From NCBI GenBank assembly GCA_021798835.1, contig JAJZBQ010000004.1, positions 1 through 64,000 of the forward strand: a stretch of 64,000 bases of DNA, in the 5' to 3' direction. The notes beneath the pieces are model-generated. The model had not been told where the DNA came from. It did not search any database and saw nothing but the letters and a program-made list of their open reading frames with translations. The DNA is from Pseudomonadota bacterium (GTDB lineage: Bacteria; Pseudomonadota; Gammaproteobacteria; Burkholderiales; Ferrovaceae). This document shows, in pieces, positions 9,813-19,675 of the stretch (the first letter of the stretch is position 1; each line of letters begins with the position of its first letter). Made by a program: the position numbers and the translations under genes.

Positions 9813-12800
9813 GATATTCAGCTCCCTTCTCCGAGACCTTCATGGTCAATACACCGTTGTCTTCTCGGCTGATCTCGTAGAATTTGTGGCCTGCCTTTGT
9901 TAGCAGCACCTCTTTGTATGGAACCGAGGCGAGCAGATTCTTGAAAACCGCCAAACTCAGGTAGAAGCCCTCTTGTTCCTCGATGCTTGGTCGGTAGCCG
10001 TTATTGAGCCGCATTAGCATCTCGTAAATGTCCAGGTTGATGCGTAGGTTGGCCTTGTGACCGTCTCCCGAGGCATAGTGCAGCACCAGCGCCTGAGACA
10101 AACATTCCAAGAAGGGATGAGCCGCTGTTTCCTGATCGGTGCGGAGCGTGAAATGTGCGCCATCAAACAGCCGATAGCTGCGGATCGTGCCCTGTTCGAC
10201 CTGGCGTACGCGGAGCGCCAACTGGTTACCCAACCGCGCGGGATCGCTCAGTCCTTCTCCCCGATTAATGGCCCGGAGAATAGCGGTCACCTCTTCAGCG
10301 CTTTTTGCGCCAGGTTGCTCAATCGCGGCCAGGAAGGGATCGATACTTCCATACGGCAGCATCTCCTTCCATCCTGCATCCCTGCGCTCGAAGAAATGCC
10401 GGCGACGCATGTGGGAGAGATAATTCCTGTGCTTTACGATTAGCCGTGTGCGATTCTTCGACGAATAATCACGGGGTAGATTGCGGAACAGCGCCTCAAC
10501 CAATTCATCGTCGTACGCATCTCGATCGGCAAACGAAAAGCGGCTCATCGCCTTGGTCTTGGGATTGAGGAAGCCCAATTCACGATCCAGATCAGGGTTA
10601 CTGACCTCAGCGATATCAATCTCGCGCAACAGTGAGATCAAGCGGTCACTTGAGCCTTCGCTACCGCCCAGCCAGGAGTTGAAATAAAAGCCATCCAGGA
10701 TTCGATTCTGATTATCCTCACCACCGCTTTGGTAAAGCTGATGGATTCCGTCACAGTCGTGGGTGCCCACCAGCATGAATGCCAATGCCGAACGCAGGTC
10801 TCGCATCGTGATGTGCAAGCGGCCGCGCAGATGGGTAATGGTGTAGAGCATCTTTAGCCGCTCAATCACCTTGGGGCCAGCTACCGGGTCCTGGAAGGTC
10901 CGTGCATTGTGGTAGGCATAGCACTTACCCTTGAGATCGCACTGTTCGCAAGCCTGCCAATATTCTTGCTGGGCCATGCGGGCAACCAGCCGCTCCAGAA
11001 TAGAGGGCTGATCCACTTCGGGTTCGGCAACCACCGAACGCAGGTTCAGATTGATAACGGCAATGCCGATTTCAGGTGCCGCCCCTGCCAAACCTTGCTG
11101 GATCTGCTTGGCGAGCAGCGGAAACTCGTCCTCGTGCTCCAGGAAGAAATCGACCAGGCGGCCCTCGTTGATGGCGATCAGGCGTGTCTGGCTCTCTGGC
11201 CAGCCGGATTTATCCTTGCCCACGAAGGGTGCAAAGAACTTCTGCAGCACCGCGTCATTGCGCTCATCACCTTCATCCTGGCTGCCGTCATAGTTGCTCT
11301 GGTAGGTGTGCCCCTTAAGTTGGAATACGGTACCGTTCGCGCCGTGCTGCAACTGTGCGCCCTTGCTCTCGGCAAACGCTTCGAATTGCTGGATGAACGC
11401 CGTCTTCCCATCACCGGCGTTACCGCTGATGATCACCAACCGGAACTCACCCTTGAGTAGCGCGGGCTTGAGTTTCTCGTCCAGATAGGTCGACACATAG
11501 GTGGCCTTGCCAACCTCGTCCAAACCACGCGTGCCGGCATTGGATACCTGGCTCTGGCTGTAGAGTGTCAGCAGATGCGTGACAAAGGGGTTGGTATTGG
11601 GCTGCGTCGGCTCGAAGCCCAACTTCGCCATCACCTTGGGTCCGGCACCGATTTCGCCCGTGGTGCTACCTGAGCGATAGCGCTTCACCTCGGCCAATGC
11701 CGTCAATAATTCTTCCGCCGTGGCGAAACGATCCTTTCGCTCCGGGGCGATCATCTTCGTGAGCACATTGATCAGCGACGTGCTCAGATCGGCGCAGCCC
11801 TTAAACTGCTTGGGGTTCTTGGGCTGGCCCTTGATCGGCGGCGTAGGCTCATCGAAGGGGTATTTTCCAGTGAGGCACTCGTAAAATGAGATGCCCAGCG
11901 CATAGATGTCACGATCGATGCGATCCGATGCGCCCGGCTCGGAAGAGTAGTCGTAATCCGGTGGCAGATATCGCTTTGTCCCGCCACCGCCCTGAACCTC
12001 GTCGCTTTCAGTAACCGCAACATTAAAGTCAATGATGCGGACACCCATATCCGTCCAGAGCAGGTTGGAAGGCTTGACGTCCTGGTGGTAAACACCATGC
12101 TTATGCAGGTGGACCAGCCCCTCAGCAGACTCCCGTAGGATCCGCATCGAATCCTCGAGTGAAAGCGCCTCCGCATCAATCAGATCCGAGACATCTAAAC
12201 CTTCGACATACTCGAACACAATGTAAGGGGTCTGCTTGGCATCGGCCATGCGATCAGCCCAAACCACCTTCACAACATGCGGATGGTTGGGCAAGTTGGT
12301 TAGGGTTTTGTATTCGCGGCGCAGACGCTCATAAACGCTGCGGCGATCCTTGGTCACCAACTTGATGACCCGTACCACGTCGCCCAGCGAATCGAACACC
12401 TTATAGGCAACGCCGAATCCGCCACTGCCGAGTTTCTTTTGGATGCGAAAGCGATCCGCCAGGATGAAATCCTGAGGCAGGTTACTCAGGTCGTCCGGGA
12501 TCTGAGGTAAAACTGCTGCACGACCGCCGGCTTCTGGAGCGGAATCGTTCTTTGCCTCCGGCAGGATTACGTCATCCAGCGCCTTGCGGGCAACGGCCGC
12601 GCTGATATGGCGCTCCTCGGGATCAAACTCGCAGAATTTCTGCAGCCATTCGTCTATGCCCTTGGGCAGATCTGGCTTGTGCTCCGAGGGCTTCATCGGA
12701 AATTTGCCGTCGGCCTCCATCATCTGGTCGACGCTTTCGAAGGGCAGTTCGCCCGTCAGCAGCTCATAGAAGATGAGGCCGGCCGCATAGAGATCAGAGG

Positions 12801-13953
12801 CGATGCTGGCCTGGGTCGGATCCTTGAAGCACTCTGGCGCCTGATAAGCTGGCTCCAGGTCATCAATGATCTGATCGGCGATGGTGGAGGTCCTGTTTTT
12901 ACCGACCCGTGCGAAATCGAAACTAGTCACCCGTGCTTGCCCGCCCTTGGTCACGAGAATGGCATCGGGGGTCAGGTTGCGGTGGATCACCTCATGGCGG
13001 TGAGCGTGGTCCAAGGCCGACAGCACATCACGCATCACCTGGAGTTTCTGATCAAACGTCAGTGCCAGCGTAGGCTTGTTGATGTACAGACGCAATGCCT
13101 GGCCGGGCAAATCCTCGGTGACCAGGACTACCTTATCTTCTTCTTCATTTCTAAAGAGATCCTTCACCGCCAGTACATTGACGTGTGTCGGCATATGCGC
13201 CACGGCACGGTAGGCGTTGCTGATTTTCTTGAGTTCTTCGTTACGTGCAGCCTCGTCCTGGTAGGGGTCGGCCTGATACACCCGCAGGCGGGCCATGCCG
13301 CCGCTCTTGCCCAGAAGGTTGTGCTTGGCGCGGTATTCGGTATAGCGGTCGGTGCCGCCCAGCTTTTCTTCTACTTGCCAGTCACGGAACACCAGCGCCG
13401 CGCTCTTGGGCTTGGCGTTACCTGTGATGGCCTTGGATATCTGGGAATGAAAGCGGGTGATGTTATCCAGCCGGTTGTCGGGGATGCGACTCGCGTCACG
13501 GAAGTATTTCAGGCAGCGCTTGAAGTCGGTTACGTCCGGACTGTCAATTCCTGCTTGGTCGAACACGGCAGCATCATTGGAGGTGAGCAATACTGTGGCA
13601 TGCACATGGGCCTTACGCAACTCGATCTGGCCGGTATTGCTTTCGCGGATGATGGTCGCCATGGTCTTGGCATGGCTGCGCAGCTTGGCCAGCGGCGAGA
13701 AGAACGGCTGCCGCCCCTCGGGATACCACTTGGAGCCATACACATCGATGTTGCCCCGCGTCCCTTTGACATCCACCAGATACACCGCGTGAGGTGCGAG
13801 GATGGCGATGTCGATTTCGAACACCTCCTCACCTTGGCGCATCTCGAAGTTGTGGAAGATCAGCCAGCCATCAGGCAGGTGATCCCTCAGGAAACCGATG
13901 GCCTGGCGTTCAGATTCATTCGCGGGTTGCCCGATGGGTATGACCTTCGCCAT
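9802..13953 (-). CDS. mad6: NERD - double protein-kinase-like - P-loop ATPase protein (Mad6/PglW-like)
   Basis: The 1383-residue protein has four visible parts. Residues ~10-175 resemble a NERD nuclease-related domain (FEIDIAIL, VYLVDVKG). Residues ~190-465 are a first kinase-like fold whose catalytic loop reads HRNLTPD (324-330) and whose DFG is DFA (346-348), so the usual catalytic Asp is Asn. Residues ~500-755 are a second kinase with a glycine loop GSGGFG (509-514), Lys531, catalytic loop HQDVKPSN (623-630) and DFN (642-644). Residues ~780 onward hold a P-loop NTPase (GNAGDGKT, 844-851) and cysteines 1002, 1005 and 1011. NERD plus kinase is the layout of PglW of Pgl/BREX type 2, but PglZ and PglY are absent here. 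It starts at the stop of the specificity gene. Probably a sensor or signalling hub of the defence. Confidence 0.88.
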   Translation of the reverse strand: MAKVIPIGQPANESERQAIGFLRDHLPDGWLIFHNFEMRQGEEVFEIDIAILAPHAVYLVDVKGTRGNIDVYGSKWYPEGRQPFFSPLAKLRSHAKTMATIIRESNTGQIELRKAHVHATVLLTSNDAAVFDQAGIDSPDVTDFKRCLKYFRDASRIPDNRLDNITRFHSQISKAITGNAKPKSAALVFRDWQVEEKLGGTDRYTEYRAKHNLLGKSGGMARLRVYQADPYQDEAARNEELKKISNAYRAVAHMPTHVNVLAVKDLFRNEEEDKVVLVTEDLPGQALRLYINKPTLALTFDQKLQVMRDVLSALDHAHRHEVIHRNLTPDAILVTKGGQARVTSFDFARVGKNRTSTIADQIIDDLEPAYQAPECFKDPTQASIASDLYAAGLIFYELLTGELPFESVDQMMEADGKFPMKPSEHKPDLPKGIDEWLQKFCEFDPEERHISAAVARKALDDVILPEAKNDSAPEAGGRAAVLPQIPDDLSNLPQDFILADRFRIQKKLGSGGFGVAYKVFDSLGDVVRVIKLVTKDRRSVYERLRREYKTLTNLPNHPHVVKVVWADRMADAKQTPYIVFEYVEGLDVSDLIDAEALSLEDSMRILRESAEGLVHLHKHGVYHQDVKPSNLLWTDMGVRIIDFNVAVTESDEVQGGGGTKRYLPPDYDYSSEPGASDRIDRDIYALGISFYECLTGKYPFDEPTPPIKGQPKNPKQFKGCADLSTSLINVLTKMIAPERKDRFATAEELLTALAEVKRYRSGSTTGEIGAGPKVMAKLGFEPTQPNTNPFVTHLLTLYSQSQVSNAGTRGLDEVGKATYVSTYLDEKLKPALLKGEFRLVIISGNAGDGKTAFIQQFEAFAESKGAQLQHGANGTVFQLKGHTYQSNYDGSQDEGDERNDAVLQKFFAPFVGKDKSGWPESQTRLIAINEGRLVDFFLEHEDEFPLLAKQIQQGLAGAAPEIGIAVINLNLRSVVAEPEVDQPSILERLVARMAQQEYWQACEQCDLKGKCYAYHNARTFQDPVAGPKVIERLKMLYTITHLRGRLHITMRDLRSALAFMLVGTHDCDGIHQLYQSGGEDNQNRILDGFYFNSWLGGSEGSSDRLISLLREIDIAEVSNPDLDRELGFLNPKTKAMSRFSFADRDAYDDELVEALFRNLPRDYSSKNRTRLIVKHRNYLSHMRRRHFFERRDAGWKEMLPYGSIDPFLAAIEQPGAKSAEEVTAILRAINRGEGLSDPARLGNQLALRVRQVEQGTIRSYRLFDGAHFTLRTDQETAAHPFLECLSQALVLHYASGDGHKANLRINLDIYEMLMRLNNGYRPSIEEQEGFYLSLAVFKNLLASVPYKEVLLTKAGHKFYEISREDNGVLTMKVSEKGAEYHVN

Positions 13954-15347
13954 TACATGCCTCCCTCCTCGATGGCACGTTCGACGAGAGTACGTGCCTC
14001 GTCTTCCTTCTCCTGAGCCTCAGCCCGTTTGTGGCCTGCATTCCAGACGAGATCGTTAACTTGCTTCTCAATAGCGTCATCACATCTTGGAATGAGTAGG
14101 TGCAATACATCAGGAGCCGATAGGTGCGGGATTGAACTTCCCGCCGCTGTACGGATAAGTTGTCGGTATCCGACATCGGTGAGGAAAAGGTATGCGTACA
14201 GGTAACCGGGAAGAATCCGCGAGTTCTGGGCACCCAACCTGAGCACATCCACCGAAACACAGCCGCCAGCAAAGCGGCGGTCCGCCCAGACACCACGGCC
14301 AATAATGCCGCCGACCTGACCGCTCCGTGCCAAAAGGAGGTCGCCCTCCTGGGTCGCCCATTCGCTTTCATCAGGTAGCAGCCGGTTGGACAGGAAACGG
14401 TCCGGCTCATATCGTTGACGGAAAATTTCGCCACTGGTCAGGAACGGCGCACCATATTCCTTGTCAACGAAGACCTGCTTAAGCCGTCCTGTTTCGCTAA
14501 TGGAAATACCAAGGGTCGAGAGCGCATCCTTGCGAGGAATACTTGCAATGAGGCGGTCACTTTCCTGGGCAACCGCATCGTGGAAAGTTGCCTCAAGGCG
14601 CTTTAGAACCAACGAAGACGATGCCACGGAGCATGAGAAAATCCGGTGCGACAAGGCTAGCTTTTCCGGGAATCCAAACTGCTCGTTGAGCATGCCCCCT
14701 GCTATTTTTAGAAGGCATGTTGCCTCGCCTCTCAACTCTGCGGCCCCTTGCACCAATTCGTGAGCCCTTGCTTCTACCGCTCCGAGACGAGGAACTGGCA
14801 GATCAGATATGTGATCGGGCTCGATGTGCTGAATAATTGCGCCATATGTCCCAGATATAACGATAGGCACTCCGAAACGGCTAGACAGATAAGAATACAG
14901 ATATCCTGGTTTTATTTTCTCTTCATCTGGAACAACTCTCATCACATGCTCAGAGCACGCAACACCATTCATATCGGGTCGTGCGTACGCCATACGCCCA
15001 ATTGTTCCCGATCGCGTAATTAGCGTCCATCCAGGTCTAATCGTGAACCTTGGATTTGAATTGATCTGCTTCTTAGAGATTAATGGCAGATGAGAAAGAT
15101 CGGATGCTAGGAGCTTTGTGCTACCCATGAACGGGACGCCAAATTCGTTTGAATCAACCCAAATTCTGCCCTCTCGCCCAGCGTGAAAGATATCTGTCGT
15201 TACAGCAGCCAGGGGCTCTGTGTTGTGTTGTTTGAGGAGTTCTCTCGCTTCGATTGCGCCAGACAAATAGGGGCCACAATCAAGTCGGCGGCCATTGCTC
15301 TCCAACCAGGTACTTGGTATCGCTTTGCATTGAAATTTTCTGCTCAT
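13953..15347 (-). CDS. mad5: Type I HsdS-like DNA specificity protein (Mad5-like)
   Basis: The 464-residue protein has two halves of similar layout, each with the pattern of a type I target-recognition domain: GVPFMGSTKLL ... RSGTIGRMAYARPD ... LPVPRLG in the first half, and GAPFLTSGEIF ... RSGQVGGIIGRGV ... LLIPRCD in the second. Each half ends in a helical stretch of the kind used as a spacer between the domains (roughly residues 195-240 and 425-460). In type I systems this subunit chooses a bipartite site for the methyltransferase. It overlaps the upstream methyltransferase by 4 bp and touches the kinase gene, so all are one transcript. No HsdR-type translocase is present; the kinase, Mad7 and Mad8 probably replace it. 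The recognised sequence cannot be read from the protein. Confidence 0.88.
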   Translation of the reverse strand: MSRKFQCKAIPSTWLESNGRRLDCGPYLSGAIEARELLKQHNTEPLAAVTTDIFHAGREGRIWVDSNEFGVPFMGSTKLLASDLSHLPLISKKQINSNPRFTIRPGWTLITRSGTIGRMAYARPDMNGVACSEHVMRVVPDEEKIKPGYLYSYLSSRFGVPIVISGTYGAIIQHIEPDHISDLPVPRLGAVEARAHELVQGAAELRGEATCLLKIAGGMLNEQFGFPEKLALSHRIFSCSVASSSLVLKRLEATFHDAVAQESDRLIASIPRKDALSTLGISISETGRLKQVFVDKEYGAPFLTSGEIFRQRYEPDRFLSNRLLPDESEWATQEGDLLLARSGQVGGIIGRGVWADRRFAGGCVSVDVLRLGAQNSRILPGYLYAYLFLTDVGYRQLIRTAAGSSIPHLSAPDVLHLLIPRCDDAIEKQVNDLVWNAGHKRAEAQEKEDEARTLVERAIEEGGM

Positions 15348-17365
15348 AACGTAACCTCGCTGGTTTCGCGGAATTCTTTGTATTTCTCAGCCACCAGCGG
15401 TAGCTCGTCATGAATCCGACGGTTGCGGCGCGTGGTGCGACGAATTTCCACTTCACCACCCTCGCGAACCCGCTCAATCACTTCATCGTCAAAGACCGGC
15501 TCTTCGCCGTCAGGGGCGCGCTGGAAGAGCAGATTCCCTCGGGCATCGACGCCCGCTCGATCCACCACGGCCATGAACACCTTGTATTCGGGATACTCAG
15601 TATTGATTAGCTCTTCCTGGCTGCGGCGACGCAGCACCAGCAGGCTGGGTAAGGCAGGCGTCAAGCCGTATTCTTTTACGGTAACCTTGAACGGCTCCAC
15701 CGGCAGGTCGACGCTGGCCAGCACTTCGCAGTGACGCAGAATCCACCAGCGCACATATTCATCGCTGGGATTACCCAGCAGCCCATCGGGTAACAGGATA
15801 CCCACGCGACCGATGCCCGGTTTGACCCACTGCAGGGCACGCTCGATAAACAACACCTCGGGCGGGACGCCACCGGTATTCAGGTCGCCTTCATTGCGAT
15901 AGCCACCCTCGCCATCCGGTGTCCAGTTATGCCCGAGTTCGTAACGCTCCAAGATGGAGGTATCGCTCACGGTGTCTTGTGTGGAAAACCAAGGGTTAAG
16001 CAGCACTGCATCCATGCTGCCCAGCGGCAAGGCCGGACGGGCAGTCTCGATGCCATCCAGATCGCCATCCGGGAAGGTGCGGGCATCGATGCGGAACACG
16101 CGACCTGGATTGCCAGTGGTGAACAGCAAGTTCATGCGACTGGCAACGGCCAGGAAGGGGTCGATATCGCAACCCAGGGCATTGCTGGCCGCCCACGCGG
16201 CGGTTTCATTTTGAGCCTGGCGGATTTGTTCGCTGGTCGCTTCATCCGGCGTGGTGCCGAGGGCTGCGAGCTTCTGTTTGAATATGTGAACGGCGGTCAT
16301 GGCCAAAAAGGTGCCAGTACCGCTGGAGCAATCCATGATGCGTTCGCCCGGCTTGGGATCAAGCATCTCCACGGCCATTTCAGCCACATTGAGCGGAGTG
16401 GGATAACGGCCTTCGCGTCCGTCCATGACGCTGCGAGCAACCGCCCGGAAGGCGCCGGTTCGGAAGCGGGGCTGGGTTTCGCTGAGGGAGTAGCGCGCCA
16501 ACTCCATGACCAAGCGGGCGGTCTCATTGGGCTCCAGCGTCAGATCCCAGCCGCGAGTCAGCAGGGTTGGCTGCCAGGCCTTGGCGGCAGCAATGGTTTC
16601 ATTGATACGCTGCGCAATGGCCTGTTGGCCCACCTCAGTAAATGGCTCATCGCCCTTGATCCAGAACTTGCGTTCTCCGGTGGTCCGAGTCTCGTCATAA
16701 ATCTTGGCCAGCATCAGCACGGCCAGCTGCTTGAAGGAATCCTTGTGGTCGAGGCCGAGGTTACGGTTCAGGTACTGGCGGCAGCGCAGCAGCGCATCTT
16801 CCAGGTTCTCGGCTTCGGCACTGACTTGGATGACTCCGCCGGTTCTTTCGAGATCAGTGGTGCGCTCACCCGGTACCGGCCAGACCCCGAGGGGCTTGGC
16901 CCGCACTTCGAACCGGGTACGCTCGACCTGGAACATGAATTCTTCCTGGCCATTGGTCCACATGCCCAGTGACGCACCAGGGATCAGTTCCAGCAGTTCT
17001 TTGAGTTCGCGCAGATCGGCGTCAGCCTCGGCAATGGAGCGAAGCTTGTCGCGCTTCTTTTGAGTCTTGCAGACGATGATGCGCTGCAGATTGTTGTTGT
17101 TGTGCTCGGCATCGGGACGGAAGATCGCGATGTCGATGCGCTTGCGCCCCTGGCCAGCGATCTGGGGGTTGTAGTTGACCTCCAGATCGTCCCGGTCAAA
17201 CCCGTAGCTCTCGATGAGCTGGCGCAGCACCTTCTGCACTAGTAGCTTCTTGGGGGATGCACTTTCCTTGTTGCCGGTCAGGATGTCGATGAAAAAATTG
17301 TCCGGGCCGCTTTCCTCGGCAGCATCCTGAGGAGTCTCAATGAGGTCTTCGTCCTGGTCGCTCAT
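15344..17365 (-). CDS. mad4: Type I-like DNA methyltransferase with degenerate motif IV (Mad4-like)
   Basis: The 673-residue protein has the HsdM fold but altered key motifs. The SAM-binding motif reads DCSSGTGTF (345-353), close to the usual DPACGSGGF. The catalytic motif IV reads NPWF (457-460) where N6-adenine enzymes have NPPF. The N-terminus (~40-150) resembles the HsdR_N nuclease-like fold, with RKRIDIAIF at 75-82 but VCK in place of ExK, so that fold looks inactive. It sits immediately downstream of a second methyltransferase (Mad3-like) with canonical motifs, sharing a base at the junction. Two unlike M subunits with one S subunit suggest a heteromeric methylase in which this one is structural or has altered specificity. 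That is inference. Confidence 0.88.
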   Translation of the reverse strand: MSDQDEDLIETPQDAAEESGPDNFFIDILTGNKESASPKKLLVQKVLRQLIESYGFDRDDLEVNYNPQIAGQGRKRIDIAIFRPDAEHNNNNLQRIIVCKTQKKRDKLRSIAEADADLRELKELLELIPGASLGMWTNGQEEFMFQVERTRFEVRAKPLGVWPVPGERTTDLERTGGVIQVSAEAENLEDALLRCRQYLNRNLGLDHKDSFKQLAVLMLAKIYDETRTTGERKFWIKGDEPFTEVGQQAIAQRINETIAAAKAWQPTLLTRGWDLTLEPNETARLVMELARYSLSETQPRFRTGAFRAVARSVMDGREGRYPTPLNVAEMAVEMLDPKPGERIMDCSSGTGTFLAMTAVHIFKQKLAALGTTPDEATSEQIRQAQNETAAWAASNALGCDIDPFLAVASRMNLLFTTGNPGRVFRIDARTFPDGDLDGIETARPALPLGSMDAVLLNPWFSTQDTVSDTSILERYELGHNWTPDGEGGYRNEGDLNTGGVPPEVLFIERALQWVKPGIGRVGILLPDGLLGNPSDEYVRWWILRHCEVLASVDLPVEPFKVTVKEYGLTPALPSLLVLRRRSQEELINTEYPEYKVFMAVVDRAGVDARGNLLFQRAPDGEEPVFDDEVIERVREGGEVEIRRTTRRNRRIHDELPLVAEKYKEFRETSEVTL

Positions 17366-19368
17366 CAGTTATGCTCCTTGAGAAATTCGCGGTACTTCGC
17401 TGCGATAACTGGCAGATCGTTGTCCTCGATTTTTTCCTGCCGGGTGAGGGTTCGCTCAACCCAGCCACTCTTACGGTGGAATCGCTCCGTGAACTGCCTG
17501 GGCTCGAGAATCTCTTCGCCGTCTGGCGTGCGCTTGTAAAGCTTGTTGCCACGGCGATCGAAACCCACCTTGTCGGCGACCGCCATGAAAACCGGATACT
17601 CCTCTATGCCGCCAAGGGCTTCCGCACGCTTTTCTTCTTCACTTTTGCGACGCAGGAACAGCAGGCTAGTAAGAATATTGACGTTGGCCTCGGCAATAAA
17701 AGCCTCCACCGGCAGATCGACAGAGGCGAGCACCTGTGTTTCGCGCATGATCCACCAGCGGATGTATTCGGCGGCGGGGTTGCCCAGCACACCGTCGGGC
17801 AGAACGATGCCTAGACGGCCAGTACCCGGCTTAAGCCACTTGATACAACGCTCGATAAAGAGAATCTCAGGAGCGACGCTACCCTTGGGAGTGCCGGTAT
17901 TGCGGAAACCGCCTTCGCCGTCTGGCTCCCAGTTATGCGCCAGCTCGTACTGCTCAAGAATGTGCTTATCGGTAATCGGAATGTCAGAGCCGAAGGGCGG
18001 ATTGGTGGCGATGATATCCACCGAGCCCAGCGGGATTTCCTTCTTGGCACCGGGCAGATCAGCCAAATGCCCCAGAGGAAACTCCAGCGAATTGATGTTG
18101 TAGATGTGCCCACGTCCATCACCTGCCAACACCATATTCATCTGGGCGGCACGGATCAGGAAGGGATCGAAATCGGCTCCGAAAACGTTGGCGGCGGCAT
18201 ATTCTTTCAGTCGCTCGTGGACGTTCAAGAATTCGGTGGTGTTCTCACTTCCAGGCTGGGTTTGCTGTTCCGTTCTGAATTTCTTCAGCATGTGGCCCAG
18301 GGTTGCAACGAGGAAACCACCGGTGCCACAGGCCGGGTCCAGCAACGTCTCAGTTTCCTTAGGGTCGAGCATTCCCACGACCAACTTCACCACGCCTCGC
18401 GGGGTGAAATACTGGCCACGGTCGCCCCGCAGATTGACGCCCACCAACTCCTGATAGGCTACACCTTTTGCATCAACATCGGTGCGGGTGAAGTCGTATT
18501 TGGCCAACTCTGAAACAATGAATGCCAGAGCCCGATCGGAGAGCGCAATTTCTTCGTTGCCCCGGAAGATATTCTTAAATTGGCTTTTAACCTCGGCGAA
18601 GAGCTCCTCGATGCGCTTGCGGATAGCCTTGCGGCCTTCATCCTCAAATTGTTCTTTCGGGCCGGCCCAGAACCGGCGCTGCCAAGCTTGGCGCTGCTTT
18701 GCACGCAAGTTCTCGTCGTGCATTTTGCAGAAAATCAAATAAAGGAACTGCCAGAAGGCGGCATCCTTGGGCATTCCCTCGTTGCCATGAATGAAGTTGT
18801 GGCAGCGACGGAAAGTGATCTTCAACATTTCGTTGTCGGCGACGCGCGTATGGGCGTCGGAGATCACGTCCTTAGTGCCGACCGACTCTTCCGCCATCGG
18901 CCAGTCGCCAATGGGGGTGCATTTGGTTTCGAAGCGCTTCTTCTCCTTCTCGATAAAGAAGAACTCCAGCCCGTTGGTCCACAAGCCGTACTGAATGGCG
19001 TCGACCTCGCGCATGATGGTTTCGATCTCGTCCAGATCTTTTGCGGCCTGCTCGAAATCGCGAATGCGAACAGCATTTTTGCCAGCATTGGGTTCCGGCC
19101 GGCAGAGGACAGCGCGACCGAGGTTCTCAAGCGTGTGACCCTTGTCATGATGGAAGATGGACACATCCACCTTTTTGCGCCCACCAAGAGAAAAATCCAG
19201 CTCCATGTCTTCGGGCGAGAACCCGTATTCGTGGATCAGGGCACGAACAATCCGTTGACGCACCAGTTCCTTTGGTGTTTCCTTGACCTGCTTTCCCGAG
19301 ACGTAATCGAGCGTGTACCCGGCCGGAATAGTGCCCTCAGCGTGGGCTTGATCATTTTTCCGGCTCAT
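17365..19368 (-). CDS. mad3: Type I-like N6-adenine DNA methyltransferase (Mad3-like)
   Basis: The 667-residue protein carries canonical HsdM motifs: DPACGTGGF (344-352, SAM binding) and NPPF (456-459, catalytic), with the usual GQYFTPRGVV segment ahead of motif I. The N-terminal ~150 residues look like the HsdR_N fold (RKKVDVSIF near 64-72) but lack a clear ExK, so no cleavage is expected from it. The product should methylate adenine in host DNA and protect it from the restriction arm. It is the first large gene of the operon, 28 bp behind the small HTH gene, and abuts the Mad4-like gene. It is longer than a typical HsdM (~500 residues) because of the extra N-terminal domain. Confidence 0.9.
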   Translation of the reverse strand: MSRKNDQAHAEGTIPAGYTLDYVSGKQVKETPKELVRQRIVRALIHEYGFSPEDMELDFSLGGRKKVDVSIFHHDKGHTLENLGRAVLCRPEPNAGKNAVRIRDFEQAAKDLDEIETIMREVDAIQYGLWTNGLEFFFIEKEKKRFETKCTPIGDWPMAEESVGTKDVISDAHTRVADNEMLKITFRRCHNFIHGNEGMPKDAAFWQFLYLIFCKMHDENLRAKQRQAWQRRFWAGPKEQFEDEGRKAIRKRIEELFAEVKSQFKNIFRGNEEIALSDRALAFIVSELAKYDFTRTDVDAKGVAYQELVGVNLRGDRGQYFTPRGVVKLVVGMLDPKETETLLDPACGTGGFLVATLGHMLKKFRTEQQTQPGSENTTEFLNVHERLKEYAAANVFGADFDPFLIRAAQMNMVLAGDGRGHIYNINSLEFPLGHLADLPGAKKEIPLGSVDIIATNPPFGSDIPITDKHILEQYELAHNWEPDGEGGFRNTGTPKGSVAPEILFIERCIKWLKPGTGRLGIVLPDGVLGNPAAEYIRWWIMRETQVLASVDLPVEAFIAEANVNILTSLLFLRRKSEEEKRAEALGGIEEYPVFMAVADKVGFDRRGNKLYKRTPDGEEILEPRQFTERFHRKSGWVERTLTRQEKIEDNDLPVIAAKYREFLKEHN

Positions 19369-19396
19369 CGGGCGCTCCGTATAATTGTTGTTTTGT

Positions 19397-19603
19397 TCAT
19401 TTTTTCTGTCCTTCCCCGAAATCCTGGATTGAATGCTTCTGTTGCTCTATCCAGACATCAAGGTCCTTTCGCGAGAACCGCCATTGCCCCCTGACCTTGA
19501 ATGCAGGAAGCTCTCCAACCTGCGCCATGGAGTAGATGGTCTTTTCACCAACCTTCAATAGGGCCGCCACATCCTTGATTGTTAGCACCTCTTCACCTTG
19601 CAC
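19397..19603 (-). CDS. mad2: Excisionase-family helix-turn-helix protein (Mad2-like)
   Basis: This 68-residue protein is a single MerR/excisionase-type winged helix (HTH_17): LTIKDVAALLKVGEKTIYSM, then the wing WRFSRKDLDVWI. It starts at a GTG, chosen because AGGAGGGG stands 3 nt upstream. It is the first gene of the minus-strand operon and lies only 28 bp ahead of mad3, so it is probably co-transcribed with the whole system. Proteins of this kind bind DNA as small regulators. Together with the divergent Xre protein it probably sets expression of the methylases and effectors. It is not evidence of phage excision by itself, since no integrase is near. Confidence 0.85.
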   Translation of the reverse strand: MQGEEVLTIKDVAALLKVGEKTIYSMAQVGELPAFKVRGQWRFSRKDLDVWIEQQKHSIQDFGEGQKK

Positions 19604-19675
19604 TAGCCCCTCCTACGACGACACTTGGAACTGCATGTTGACGCGCAACACCCAAGGATTGACAAGAAATGGTAG

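Noticed and set aside
9802-13953. Identity of the locus as Pgl/BREX type 2 because of the NERD-kinase protein
   Set aside because: PglZ-type phosphatase, PglY ATPase and BrxC-like genes are missing; two HsdM and one HsdS instead of a single PglX.
12607-14016. A 469-residue open frame antisense to the Mad6-like gene
   Set aside because: Lies wholly against a protein with clear kinase and ATPase motifs; hydrophobic and low-complexity translation without known domains; arises from codon bias of the real gene.
19397-19603. Phage excisionase in an integration module
   Set aside because: No integrase next to it; overall position and partner genes fit a regulator of the defence operon.
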